Below are positions 22,694 through 32,392 of a DNA stretch of 64,000 nt, piece by piece. Where the stretch lies: NCBI GenBank assembly GCA_022814615.1, contig JAKLNE010000096.1:1-64000 (forward strand), given 5' to 3'. How positions within the stretch are numbered: position 1 is the stretch's first letter; every line of letters starts with the position of its first letter. A program made the translations under genes and the position numbers. The notes under the pieces were generated by a model. It was not told the origin of the DNA. It worked only from the letters and a program-made list of their open reading frames with translations, and searched no databases. Source of the DNA: Waltergamsia citrina. Lineage: Eukaryota; Ascomycota; Sordariomycetes; Hypocreales; Bionectriaceae.

Positions 22694-23578
22694 ATGTCCG
22701 CTGACGCTCCTCAAAACAACGGTGGCGGCGCCGGCAACGGCGACGTCAACCCCCGCAACCGCCGCAGCTCTATCACCCAAGCTGCCTTGTCAAACCTCTT
22801 CCAGCGAGGCCCTCCATCTGCCAGCACCACTGGTCCGCCCTTCTCGGGTCCCCCCAATTCCGCTGTCACAGATCCCCGCGGGCGTCGCCTGTCGGTTACG
22901 ACGCTAGGTCTCTCTGGCACTTCCTCCAATGGTGCCTCCGCCCTCGGCATCCGCCGCGGCAGCATGTCCACCAACTCCCAAAACTCCGACTCAATTGACG
23001 AGAGCGCTGTGGAAGATGAGGACTTTGGTCCTAGGACCGCCCCCGTCACTCCTTTCACCCGGCGCATGAGCTTTGGTGGTTCTGCCATGAGGGGATACCG
23101 CCCCGGAGGCAGCCCTGGTAATGGTAATGACCCTGCATCCCCTCCCCCTCAATCAGCCCGCAGACCTATCCAGCATCGAGGCTCTATATCTCAGTCTCAG
23201 GGCGCCAGTGTCTCTGCCGCCCTTGCCGGTCGTCGGGCGAGCATTGCGATGCCCGCCTCCTATCCCTCGCAGGCAAGCACTACCAAGCAAACAAAACACC
23301 CTTCTGACAATATATCTCGATCAGACCAGCAAGGTTTCAACTGGTCCGAGCAGCTTAGGTCCCGTGCCGAGAGCAATATCACTGGAGGTCCTCGTACTTC
23401 CTTCTCCATGTCCAACTCTCCTCCTCGGTCGGCAGCGCCGATCCACGACCGCGCCAAGTCGGTGTCCGACATGCCAGCGCCTCCCGCCCAGGCTGCTGCC
23501 GCTAAAGCTGCACCCGCTAGACAGAAGCCGGATGCTTTCCAAGAGCGTATCCTCAAGGGTGACTTTTACATGGACTAA
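22694..23578 (+). CDS. conserved-looking Ser/Pro-rich protein with five PKA-type sites
   Basis: A 294-aa, largely disordered protein whose function I do not recognise. It holds five RRxS basophilic-kinase sites: RRSS (Ser26), RRLS (Ser67), RRGS (Ser90), RRMS (Ser126) and RRAS (Ser183). These match the protein kinase A consensus R-R-x-S. The ends look structured and constrained: RRSSITQAALSNLFQR at 23-38, and a C-terminus reading FQERILKGDFYMD. There are no membrane segments or signal peptide. The start follows a long pyrimidine-rich leader with a 7-codon upstream ORF. Regulation by cAMP/PKA signalling is inferred from the sites alone. Confidence 0.75.
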   Translation: MSADAPQNNGGGAGNGDVNPRNRRSSITQAALSNLFQRGPPSASTTGPPFSGPPNSAVTDPRGRRLSVTTLGLSGTSSNGASALGIRRGSMSTNSQNSDSIDESAVEDEDFGPRTAPVTPFTRRMSFGGSAMRGYRPGGSPGNGNDPASPPPQSARRPIQHRGSISQSQGASVSAALAGRRASIAMPASYPSQASTTKQTKHPSDNISRSDQQGFNWSEQLRSRAESNITGGPRTSFSMSNSPPRSAAPIHDRAKSVSDMPAPPAQAAAAKAAPARQKPDAFQERILKGDFYMD

Positions 23579-24639
23579 GCCGCAGGCGGTTCAACGTCCT
23601 TCTTAGCGAGCCTTTTAAAAATCTTTTCGAATTTTCAGACAAATAACTGGTTGCTTCGGCGAAGTTTTTTCTTCTTCTTTTGATGACCCTACAATTCGAG
23701 TGGAGAACAATCTGGCGCAATCACAATACGGCACATGTCAGTTCAATGATCAACTTGCGCACTGACCACGGGTTTTCCTTATTTTTGGCGAAAGTCTTTC
23801 CTCGTGTCAAAGAAAATTGATGGAAGGAAAATGGACAGGTACGGATATTACGATAGCTTTCTGAGTGGACATTCAGGAGCTGAAATGGAATGAAATTAGC
23901 GAGCGAGCGGCGTTTGTGGTTTACTACAGCGTACAAGTATGGCTGGGGCGGGCACAATTTCAATCGTTGGAAGCATGTACGAAATTGCAGAGGCATTTGG
24001 ACCATGTACTGATGGGAGCGATCACAAGTGGAAGCGGACTGAGACACAGAAATTTGCAAACTAGCCTCGAGAAAATGGCGGCTTCCTGGCGTTGTATTTC
24101 GATTTTGGCTTTCGAAAGGGAAGAGTGGTCAAAGAACGGATTGAGGATTTGGGGGCGTGCCCAATGCCTTAACACGAAGAGAGACCATGCAAGATTGCAT
24201 TCAGTTTGCTCAGAGTCACATTTACAGTACCGTAATGGTCTCTTATATCTTGAGAAGAGTACATGCGAATTTAGTAATTCGTTTCCTTCTATTTACATAC
24301 GTATTCATCACCCAATTAGTGATTGATATTGCACTCCCACTGTCCCAGCATTGTATCTAAACCATCAAAGTGAGGGGAAACTCGATCCCTAAAAGCACTC
24401 GCAGTATGATATTTTACACAAGTAGTACACATCGGCTCTCAGACCGATCCCAGAGTTTGAGGGAGATCCATAAATCGACTTCGTACGCCATAATCCCCCA
24501 AATATAAGCACGTCCCCATCTCATTCATTCCATCATTGTCATATATCGTTCAACTTACTCACAAAATTCCTTGTAACCAAATGGGGCCCTCTCCCTGTTT
24601 CTCAAAGCACTTGCTCCAAATCTTTGACTTCTGCGGTCC
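23579..24639. other. intergenic between convergent genes
   Basis: This 1.06-kb region holds the 3' ends of two convergent genes. A 153-codon plus-strand frame at 23865 has no recognisable features and overlaps a minus-strand frame; I take both as chance. Confidence 0.5.
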
Positions 24640-27351
24640 TCAAAAAGGGAACATAAGTCCCGGATCCTGCATACCTTGCATTCCCTGGAACATCTCACTC
24701 AGCCAGGGCTCCGAGAAGATCGGCCTCCCATACTCGTCCACAGCACCCAAGTCGGCTCCCAAGTTCATGAAATTAGTATCCCCGAGTATCTGTGAGGAAA
24801 AGTTCATATCCATAGGAAAGGAGGTCGGTGGCTGCCAAGAACCAGGTGGATTAGAGAACGCGGGTAGTTGTTGCTGTGCCTGCGGCTGATGGTGAGGATC
24901 GGAGGAATTGCTTGAGGAGGGTGTATCAGCGAAGACAGGCTGAGGGGGTTGTCGCAGGCCGCTGGATAAGCCAAACATGTTGTTAGCTGCGGACCGGGGG
25001 TTGGTGTCGCTACCGGTTGCGACTTCGGATAGGAGGTGTAGAGGTGTAGCAGGTTGCTGCGGGTATTGAGGAGGGACTGATTCACGCTGAGGCTGTTGCT
25101 CAGATAGAGCATAAGGCGGAGAGGCAGTACCTCGTAGGGTCTCGGAGCTGGAGTTTTCGGTGCTGCCAGGAGGTTGCGCCGGCTTTGCGGTGCTGCCACC
25201 ACCATCTTTCGTCTCTTGCTTGTGGAACCAGCTTTTTAGCATAGACAGCACAACCAGAAACTTAGCAGCCGGTCGACTCCTATTCTCCATAGCAGAATGC
25301 TGAAACTTTTCAATCAGCGAATCCAGATACCTTGCAACTTGCAAATCATCCTTGCTAATGACTTGCCCGAGCTCCGAATCGGGTGTCGATGCCGAGAAGT
25401 ACATCTTGATAAGTGTGACAACGGCATACGAAACACGAACAAAGTTGTACACGGGCACGCAGCGCAGCTCATCGATGTCAACAGATAGGAAAGTAGCGAA
25501 GATGCCCTTGACTGCGGTGATGCAGCTAGAGATGGCGCTGACGTGGGCGGGAGATAGGGATTCTGACTTAACGACGTTTTCGCGAAGTTCATCAGCGCTG
25601 AAGGGTGGGCGGAGCTGGTCGTGGAAGCTACGGGTATGAAGGACGATTTCGTGCATGTAGAGACTAATGATGTCGTAGCCGATGGCAAGTGAGGCTAGGT
25701 GAATCTGAATGTTAGGTACTCGTGCGACTTTGCTCAAAGGGAAGTGGGACTTACGTTTCATAGTGTCGGCAGCAGAGGCAGCACTCCTATATTTCTCGAG
25801 CTCCCTCTCCAGCGCCTTCATAGCATATTGCGTCCTCGAGTCATTGATATCCGCAGGACTCGCTGTATCATCTAAGGAGAATTGCGCTCCCACCTCCTCA
25901 CCCAGTCGATGCTGCTGCACAAGATGAGTGAAATATTTGTCTGTAGGTGCCGCAAGAGGTGAGGTCTGGAGGAGCTCAATGCACTCAGTCATGAATGGCG
26001 TCCAGCGAACCAGGTTTGGCCTATGAAGCGCAATGGCTGTGTTACACGTTAGGAAGTAGCAGGCGAGCCACGTCCGACGAGACTCGATGTCTGTAGGATC
26101 TGGGGGAATCTGGCGACGAGTAGGATGTGAGGGCCACTGCCGATGAACAAAGGCGTTCCCTGTCCCCCGCCCAGGAGGCTTCTTTCCCAGACCAATGTCG
26201 AGAGCCATAACAGCAGCATTGTGAACAATCTGGTAGAACTTGAGGTCCTCAAAATGATCGGGTGGATAATACCAGATAGCGGAGAGAAGCATAGCTTGAA
26301 CAATCTCCACACTCTTCTCGCCTGTGAGAAAGGTCTTCTCGGCAAAGGAGATCATCATCTCCCTCTGTAAAGAAAACTGCAGCGCATGCATCTCAGAGCT
26401 TGCGGTGGCCATGACAGCTACAAACAGGACGGGTTTGGAGCGCCGCAGCTCTGAGGCGGTCATGCCTGGCCGGAAGATGACGGCGGGCATGTGAGGCGCC
26501 ATGCGTTCAGTATAGCGGGTGAAGAGCTCGTTGGCCGTGTCCATAGTCAGAAGGCCTCGGTCGATAATATCGCCCTGATCTGATCGCGTCCAAGGAGAGA
26601 CTGTGCTTGGATATGGCGAGGCAGCTGGTTCAGCATTCGATCCTTTAGGTATGCTCTGCTCGGGAGCACTGCGCTTTCTCCCTGCCATAGGCGCAGGAGA
26701 TTGATACGTCGGCTTGTGATCCCAAGGCAGTGTTGAAGTTCGTTCAGGCGGTCTCATAGAACTCATTCCACCATGTGTTCTATCAGCTAACTCCTGAGCT
26801 CTGTCTGTTGACCTCGGCCGCGGAGGAGACACCGAACTCCCAGAGAACGGCTCCCCTCTACCTCCCGCCTCCGTCGGACTCGCAGTCCTTGCTGAAGGAA
26901 TGCCCGCCGCCGCCCCTCTAGCCTGCAAACTCGCCGTCAAAGCATCAATCTTCCTCTCTAGATCGGACACCCTATTGTCCGTCTTGCGCTGCCTCTTGCG
27001 ACTGGGCGCCGTCACAACACAACGCCTCCCGGCCTTACGACACCTCTTACAAGGCGCCCCTTCCTCTCCTTCAGCCTCTGGATCGGGCTCACATCTCACT
27101 TTCAGCCCGCGACAAGCTTCACATGCCCGTGAGCGCTTTGCATCCGCGCCATCAGGGCCACCAAACTCATCGGCGTTCTCGGTACCTTGCTCTTGTCCCT
27201 CTGAGTCTACATCTGGCCCGTGATAAGCGGCAGTGGCAGCCAATGTAGGCGATTGAGAGCGCTCGGTAGCTCCCGAAGAAATGTCGGTGCCAAGCGACGC
27301 CGACCCTCCGGTAGCGGGATTGTCGGGACGTAATCTGTTGATGGAATCCAT
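24640..27351 (-). CDS. Zn(II)2Cys6 fungal transcription factor
   Basis: A DNA-binding regulator of about 883 aa. The zinc cluster is Cys77-x2-Cys80-x6-Cys87-x13-Cys101-x2-Cys104-x6-Cys111 (CEACRGLKVRC...CKRCRKAGRRC). A basic linker and a short coiled coil (VSDLERKIDALTASL) follow, as needed for dimer binding. The middle (about 265-680) is a fungal-specific regulatory domain, and the last 200 residues are Q/P-rich. The start at 27351 (MDSINRL) is preferred: an in-frame ATG at 27399 would translate a poly-A-derived FFFFF stretch. A 60-bp intron is proposed at 25695-25754 (GTAAGT...CCTAAC...CTAG). It is in frame and stop-free, and removing it gives MKPSLAIGYDIISLYMHEIVL, which fits the family better. 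The target genes are unknown. Confidence 0.85.
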   Translation of the reverse strand: MDSINRLRPDNPATGGSASLGTDISSGATERSQSPTLAATAAYHGPDVDSEGQEQGTENADEFGGPDGADAKRSRACEACRGLKVRCEPDPEAEGEEGAPCKRCRKAGRRCVVTAPSRKRQRKTDNRVSDLERKIDALTASLQARGAAAGIPSARTASPTEAGGRGEPFSGSSVSPPRPRSTDRAQELADRTHGGMSSMRPPERTSTLPWDHKPTYQSPAPMAGRKRSAPEQSIPKGSNAEPAASPYPSTVSPWTRSDQGDIIDRGLLTMDTANELFTRYTERMAPHMPAVIFRPGMTASELRRSKPVLFVAVMATASSEMHALQFSLQREMMISFAEKTFLTGEKSVEIVQAMLLSAIWYYPPDHFEDLKFYQIVHNAAVMALDIGLGKKPPGRGTGNAFVHRQWPSHPTRRQIPPDPTDIESRRTWLACYFLTCNTAIALHRPNLVRWTPFMTECIELLQTSPLAAPTDKYFTHLVQQHRLGEEVGAQFSLDDTASPADINDSRTQYAMKALERELEKYRSAASAADTMKRKSHFPLSKVARVPNIQIHLASLAIGYDIISLYMHEIVLHTRSFHDQLRPPFSADELRENVVKSESLSPAHVSAISSCITAVKGIFATFLSVDIDELRCVPVYNFVRVSYAVVTLIKMYFSASTPDSELGQVISKDDLQVARYLDSLIEKFQHSAMENRSRPAAKFLVVLSMLKSWFHKQETKDGGGSTAKPAQPPGSTENSSSETLRGTASPPYALSEQQPQRESVPPQYPQQPATPLHLLSEVATGSDTNPRSAANNMFGLSSGLRQPPQPVFADTPSSSNSSDPHHQPQAQQQLPAFSNPPGSWQPPTSFPMDMNFSSQILGDTNFMNLGADLGAVDEYGRPIFSEPWLSEMFQGMQGMQDPGLMFPF

Positions 27352-28222
27352 GGTATGGAGAAGAAAAAAAAAAAAGCAAAACACCCACTCCTTCGCCAAG
27401 ACTAGACCTAGTCTTCAAGTCTTCAAATCTCACCAGAAAATAAGTAATCCAGAAGAACGTCCCCGTTTTAACCGCTCAACGGCGGGCGAAATTCAAGACA
27501 CTGACACCCTGGTTTTGCGCAAGTACAAGTATGAGTATGAGTGTAGTGGGGGTGGTCAGTGATTCGTGAGTGACGATGCCGGCAAGCGTAAGCCCCGAGA
27601 TGCCGACCATTTCGGATGACTCAGCCGCTACCTACACTATCATTCCAGTCTTCCGGTCAGCGCTAACCTGATCTTGCATTTTTATCTTCTCTAAGCTCTG
27701 ATATCGGATCTCGACTTATTACATCAATCGTCAATTTGTGCGCTCCTAGTCATCGATTATTCGCATTGAACATAACATGACCCTTTCCTAGAACCCTCTC
27801 ACTCTATCACAATTCTAAAGCCTTCTCATCATTTAAGGTTAAGTTTCTAAGACCCGGCTCCGTCCAGATTCGCCATTGGTGGCGTTATGGCCGTTTCTTC
27901 TTCGCGCCTTGTAAGCCGTGTTCAAACGAAACCCCTAGGCCACTAAAAGTTATATCAGGCTATGATCCTAGATCATCTTATATCGATAAGGCTTCAGATC
28001 TATTGTTCATCTAATAAATCTAAAGCGAATCCTTGATTCTTCACTCTATCCTTTAGTTACTAACAACAAATTCTTCAACAATCCAAATGGACCCTGAAAC
28101 AACAGGGGTTTCTTCGTTTAAAATGCGTGTGTTGTTTATACCAGATCCTACGAGGAGCGACACATACGAGTGTTCCAACTTGACAATGATCTAGAACATC
28201 GAAATCTCAGTCTGAGGACCGT
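27352..28222. other. intergenic, TF promoter side
   Basis: This 870-bp stretch upstream of the Zn2Cys6 gene becomes AT-rich towards the GMC relic. No gene is visible. Confidence 0.5.
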
Positions 28223-28748
28223 TCAAAGCAACCCTTTAATTATATCGGCAGCCTGTAGATGTGAAGAAGAGTCAGCAAAACCAGGAGCGTTTAGCTTAAT
28301 ACGAGATCCAACGCACCTTTTCTGCGACAGCATATACCGTCGCCATAGGATGGCTCGCAGGCAATACAGGCATAATACTGGCGTCAACGACCCTGAGATT
28401 CGCAACGCCAAACACCTTCAGTTGGTCATCGACCACACCACCTTGCTGCCTGTTACCTATCTTGCAAGTACCCCCTATATGCCACGCCGGCCCGCCTATC
28501 TGCCCTACATAAGCAGCTAAGTCCTCGTTGCTGGTGACATTAGCACCAGGACTTACTTCCATAGATCTCAACGGGGACATCGCATCTGTTTGAGCAACTA
28601 CCCTCGCGAATTTGATCGCCTCTACAAGAATCGCCCGATCAAGCGGATTGTGTCAAACACGTACGTCAATCACAGGCATATCCAGCATGCTCGATGAGTT
28701 CGCTCGGATGCTACCCCTCGAGAAAGGGGCTTGCAGTGACAGTCCCAA
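28223..28748 (-). pseudogene. 3' remnant of a GMC oxidoreductase gene
   Basis: The minus strand encodes only the C-terminal part of a glucose-methanol-choline oxidoreductase. It starts near LSLQAPFSRGSI and includes the active-site region PAWHIGGTCKIG and the C-terminal FAD-site motif NLRVVDASIMPVLPASHP. An in-frame TGA lies at 28653-28655, inside a conserved stretch (just before HNPLDRAILV). Nothing of the FAD-binding N-terminus can be seen further upstream. The last intron is intact (28253-28316, GTGCGT to CTACAG with a CTGAC branch) and joins AEK to AADIIKGLL-stop. It is therefore a truncated, stop-bearing relic of a once-spliced gene. GMC enzymes often sit in secondary-metabolite or lignocellulose loci. 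Confidence 0.8.
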
Positions 28749-30224
28749 CCTACCGTCACTCCAAGACATCTCCACTAGCGCAGAATCCGCATGTTCAAGG
28801 GATTTCCACAGTCCGTATAAGCTTTGGTTTATTGATATTTCTGGATCAGCCGAATACCTTTTGCCCTAACGTCTTTTCCACATTTTATAAGTATTTGTGA
28901 TATGGAGGTTATCAGCATGCATCAAGTCTATCCTCATGTTATCTCTACATGAATTCTAAATTACGCAACTACGTACGCGGCATGACATGCAGAGCTTGTT
29001 GAGGAATCCAATCAGACACTTGAACAGCCTCAGAACGCGCGGATCTCAATTCATACAATTAATTTCATTAGAAACGCTGTAAAGCTTCTTACCGGAGTAA
29101 CATTCGTTCTTGTTTAACTTCTAGATGCCCCCGGCCCTAGCCCCGGTTTTAGCTCCTAGGGTTGGTTACTATTATCCCCTTCTATGGTTTGCTTGATTTC
29201 TAAAACAGGCCTAGGCATGCTTGGCTCTTTATCGCTTGATTGCCTATTCCGCCAGCCACGATTGGCCTCGTCATGCAGGCAGGGGTGAAATGCCGAGCGT
29301 AACGCAGGGCTGACTATTTCACGAGTTTCCTACGGAGTTACTTGAACCCCACAATGTCTATTTCCGACACTACTCTAAACAGACTATCCAAACCATAGCA
29401 TATCACTTACATAGTGTCGCAGAATAGCTATTGAGGCCTCAAAACCCAGTTGTTTTGCATTGTGATTCCATGTTTGCTTTTCATGGCGCTTGGACAAGAG
29501 TTGGATCTTTACAGTCAATATGCTAGGCGAAGCACACCCATCAGGAAGAACACCCATTTACTTTCCAGATGCGATCCAAGCTCATATAAATCTCGTGGCT
29601 GTGTTTTGATATATTATTTTTACGTTGCTAATAGGATTTATCAGGTTTCATTAAATCTTAACGCGCGTGTGTATGCCTTCGAACATTAACAAAGATGAAT
29701 GGGCTACCCCTGAATTCACAACCTCATCTGTTGCCGCAAAGTCACAATAGAAGATATGCCGCTGAGTTTGCATCTGATTCTTAGCCAAGTTAGCAGGAAG
29801 ACGAAAAGAGGCGCGCGATTGATAATTCCTGATGTTCATATCCGACATCCTAGATCACATTAAGAATTTAGCTGTAAACCCAGCTTGGTGTAGTCTTGTA
29901 AAGCAACTTATTGACGTTTACATTATGGAGTGTCATCCTGGAGCTCAAAAGACATTAGTCGAAATCTCTAAGCCTAAGTGCATAGTCTGCAGGAGCCAGG
30001 ATAGGATAGACAAGCAGGCAAGAAGAGTAAGCAGTAGGCACTATGAAGTTTAATAACCCTGCGATATGTACGCTTTGGCCAGTTCATTCGAAAGAAACAC
30101 ATACACCGGTGGATACATGCGTCCACGTCAGCTACTTTCTACAGGATCAAGGCTTCGCCTACTATGATATGTCACTAGGAAATACCAACCTTGCAACACC
30201 TTAAGGCCGAGTCTAAGGGTTGTG
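28749..30224. other. AT-rich intergenic region
   Basis: About 1.5 kb of AT-rich DNA with only short open frames on either strand. I looked for the missing N-terminal half of the GMC gene and saw no trace of it. The right end is promoter DNA of the secreted hydrolase. Confidence 0.5.
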
Positions 30225-30232
30225 TATAAATA
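30225..30232 (+). promoter_or_regulatory. TATA box of the secreted hydrolase gene
   Basis: TATAAATA lies about 130 bp upstream of the hydrolase ATG at 30356. That distance is consistent with a TATA element and a leader of about 90-100 nt. Confidence 0.5.
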
Positions 30233-30355
30233 AAGCATGGAATTTTCTTGCAGACATAGCTCCTCATCACTTCCAACTTCAGTGTCAACTCTTCTATTCA
30301 TATCAGGGAATTTCTGACTAGCTTCCAAAAAAGAACAACGCCAAAACTGTTCAAG

Positions 30356-31381
30356 ATGTGTTCTTCTCAACCCTTTCTCTTCGCTCTGTTCGCTCTACCG
30401 CTAGCCCTCGTCAACGGCCAAGACACAGCAACAGAAACAGGAACATACCCTCCTATCCCCCCCGAAACTCCACCACCCGACGAAGTCATCCAAGACATCG
30501 TCGCCGGCATTGGGAGCGGTTTCCTCTCCACGCAGAACTTCGACCCGCCCCTGCACATGCCAGAGGAGGCAGGCTTGAAGTACGAGAACATTACTTTCAC
30601 GTCCGGAGATGGCGTAACCAACACCGGCTGGTATCTTCCCAAGAACGGCTCGAACAAACTCATCATTGCCAACCACCCTCGCTGGTTCAACAGAGCTGGT
30701 ATCCGCGGATATGCAGAGGAGAACGGTCGTGCCCCGGGGAGTTACTGGGCTGTCAACTTTGTCCCTGATTATAAGATCTTGCACGATGCCGGGTATAACG
30801 TCCTGGCTTACGAATACCGCAACCACGGAGAGTCTGACTCCACCCACGCGCATACTTTGGGCTTGGAGGAGGCTCGGGACGTCGTCGCCGCGCTTGACTA
30901 CGTCCACAGTCGTCCCGACACCAAAGATATGAGCATAGGCCTTTTCAGCCGCTGCGTCGGTGCCAACTCGAACCTCCACGCATACAGACTCAACCCAGAA
31001 GCATTCGAAGGCGTGCAAGCCCAAGTCTTCGCCCAGCCCCTTACCGTCAGAGTTCGCTTTACCAAGATTTTGGAAGCTGTGGGTATCCCGATTGATTACA
31101 TGCCCGCCGTCGACGATTCGCTACACAACGCCACCGGGTACCACATCGAAGACTATGAACTGCTTCCTAGCGCACGCCAGATGGACATACCGACTTTTGT
31201 ATTTCAGGTCCGTGATGATTTCAACACCGACCCTAGCGATGTTCAGTCGATTTATGATGCTTTGGCTACCGAGGATAAGAGCTTGTACTGGATTGAGGGT
31301 ACCAACCGCCGCTGGCATGCATACAGCTGGTTCCAAGAGCACCCTGAGCAGATCCTGGAATGGTATGGTCGCCTTCTTTAG
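30356..31381 (+). CDS. secreted alpha/beta hydrolase with Cys nucleophile
   Basis: A 341-aa intronless hydrolase. The N-terminus has a clear signal peptide: a hydrophobic FLFALFALPLALVN ending near NGQ at residue 20-22. A Pro/Thr-rich spacer follows. The alpha/beta-hydrolase core includes NHPRWFNR, the AYEYRNHGES strand and the nucleophile elbow GLFSRCVGAN. In the usual G-x-S-x-G pattern the central residue here is Cys200, with Ser198 replacing the first Gly (S-R-C-V-G), as in the Cys-nucleophile dienelactone-hydrolase type. Asp in VRDDFNTDPSD and His in RRWHAYSWF are likely triad partners. Several NxT/NxS glycosylation sites suit secretion. A TATA box lies upstream. The substrate is unknown. 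Confidence 0.8.
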   Translation: MCSSQPFLFALFALPLALVNGQDTATETGTYPPIPPETPPPDEVIQDIVAGIGSGFLSTQNFDPPLHMPEEAGLKYENITFTSGDGVTNTGWYLPKNGSNKLIIANHPRWFNRAGIRGYAEENGRAPGSYWAVNFVPDYKILHDAGYNVLAYEYRNHGESDSTHAHTLGLEEARDVVAALDYVHSRPDTKDMSIGLFSRCVGANSNLHAYRLNPEAFEGVQAQVFAQPLTVRVRFTKILEAVGIPIDYMPAVDDSLHNATGYHIEDYELLPSARQMDIPTFVFQVRDDFNTDPSDVQSIYDALATEDKSLYWIEGTNRRWHAYSWFQEHPEQILEWYGRLL

Positions 31382-31929
31382 AGGATCCAGTTAAGCAGTA
31401 GGTAGTTACATATGGTTATAGGTAGTTACCAAATCTAAGCCATAAGTTATTGGCAACTAACTTACATGATATTGGACTAGTACAATTAGAATTAGAGTTG
31501 TCTCTAGCTTTTATTCCCCCTTTCTAAGTTATACTTATGACAGCTTCATCCATCGCCTTCACGAATGGTGTAGGCAGTCTGAAAAGATCACACCAGACAC
31601 CACGTGTACCAACAGTGTCCCTAGAAGCCTTGCAGTGGATACGCTCTGTATCTATTGATGGGAACACATAGTGTTTTAAAATTTAGAAACACGCAGAAAA
31701 CTGCGGGACGTAAATTGGTGTTAATCGGCTGGGCTTTAGAGCACCGATTCCTAGGATGCACCGACACTGGCGCAAGCTCGACTCTGGTGGTATCACATAA
31801 AGGGGTTGACACCAGCAACTCAGATAAGTAGATACAATACAATTACTATGTAGTATTTGGAACTCTTTGTATCAATATAAAATGCTGGGTATTACTATCG
31901 TGGAATTACGTCTAGTAGTAGCCTCGTCG
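31382..31929. other. intergenic, hydrolase 3' flank
   Basis: AT-rich 3' flank of the hydrolase gene with no coding signal. Confidence 0.5.
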
Positions 31930-32241
31930 CTAAGAAAGAAACCAACAACGCCTTGATGCTGACCTTAGTCTTCCTGGCCAGATCGACCCCATATGCTGAA
32001 AACAATAAGCCTCTCCAATTAGCCCCCTTACAGGCATATAATATACAGCACGCCTGTAATAGCGGCCAAGCGCCCTCCTCGTCCGCGCGCTGTGATAATT
32101 GGATATAGGTAGTGCAATGACAATAATGATAATCAACCCTGTAACAAGAGTGAGGCCCCCAACGATGGCTAAGTGTTCTCTAAAACAATGATCTGCCTCT
32201 CGTGCCGTGTGTGTGCAGCAGTTCCGTTCGTCAATCTTCAT
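31930..32241 (-). CDS. possible small single-pass membrane protein
   Basis: This is a weak gene call. From an ATG at 32241 the minus strand reads a short Cys-containing head (MKIDERNCCTHTAREADHC), one strong membrane segment (LAIVGGLTLVTGLIIIIVIAL) and an Arg-rich tail (SARTRRALGRYYRRA). A 45-bp GT-AG segment near 31997-32041 (GTAAGG...CTAAT...TTTTCAG) would join YYMP to HMGSIW in frame, giving about 88 aa. No homologue is recognised. It could equally be chance coding in the 3' flank of the large minus-strand RhoGAP gene just upstream. Confidence 0.28.
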   Translation of the reverse strand: MKIDERNCCTHTAREADHCFREHLAIVGGLTLVTGLIIIIVIALPISNYHSARTRRALGRYYRRAVYYMPVRGLIGEAYCFQHMGSIWPGRLRSASRRCWFLS

Positions 32242-32392
32242 GGTGTCCCATTGGGACTGGATATACAAATAAAAAATAAATAAAAAAGGGGGAATATGGT
32301 ATCATAAAATGCCAAGTTGGTAACAGCAAAAAAGGAATTGTGTGGCAATAATAGGTCAACAGGAGTACGCAGATAAGGAGAGCTGAGTTTGA

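Noticed and set aside
23865..24326. 153-codon plus-strand frame after the PKA-site gene
   Set aside because: No domain and overlaps an equally good minus-strand frame. It lies in the convergent 3' region.
28631..28673. Whether the TGA in the GMC relic lies inside a GTACGT...GTAG intron
   Set aside because: Removing that 43-nt segment breaks the frame and deletes conserved residues that read well through it, so the stop is taken as real.
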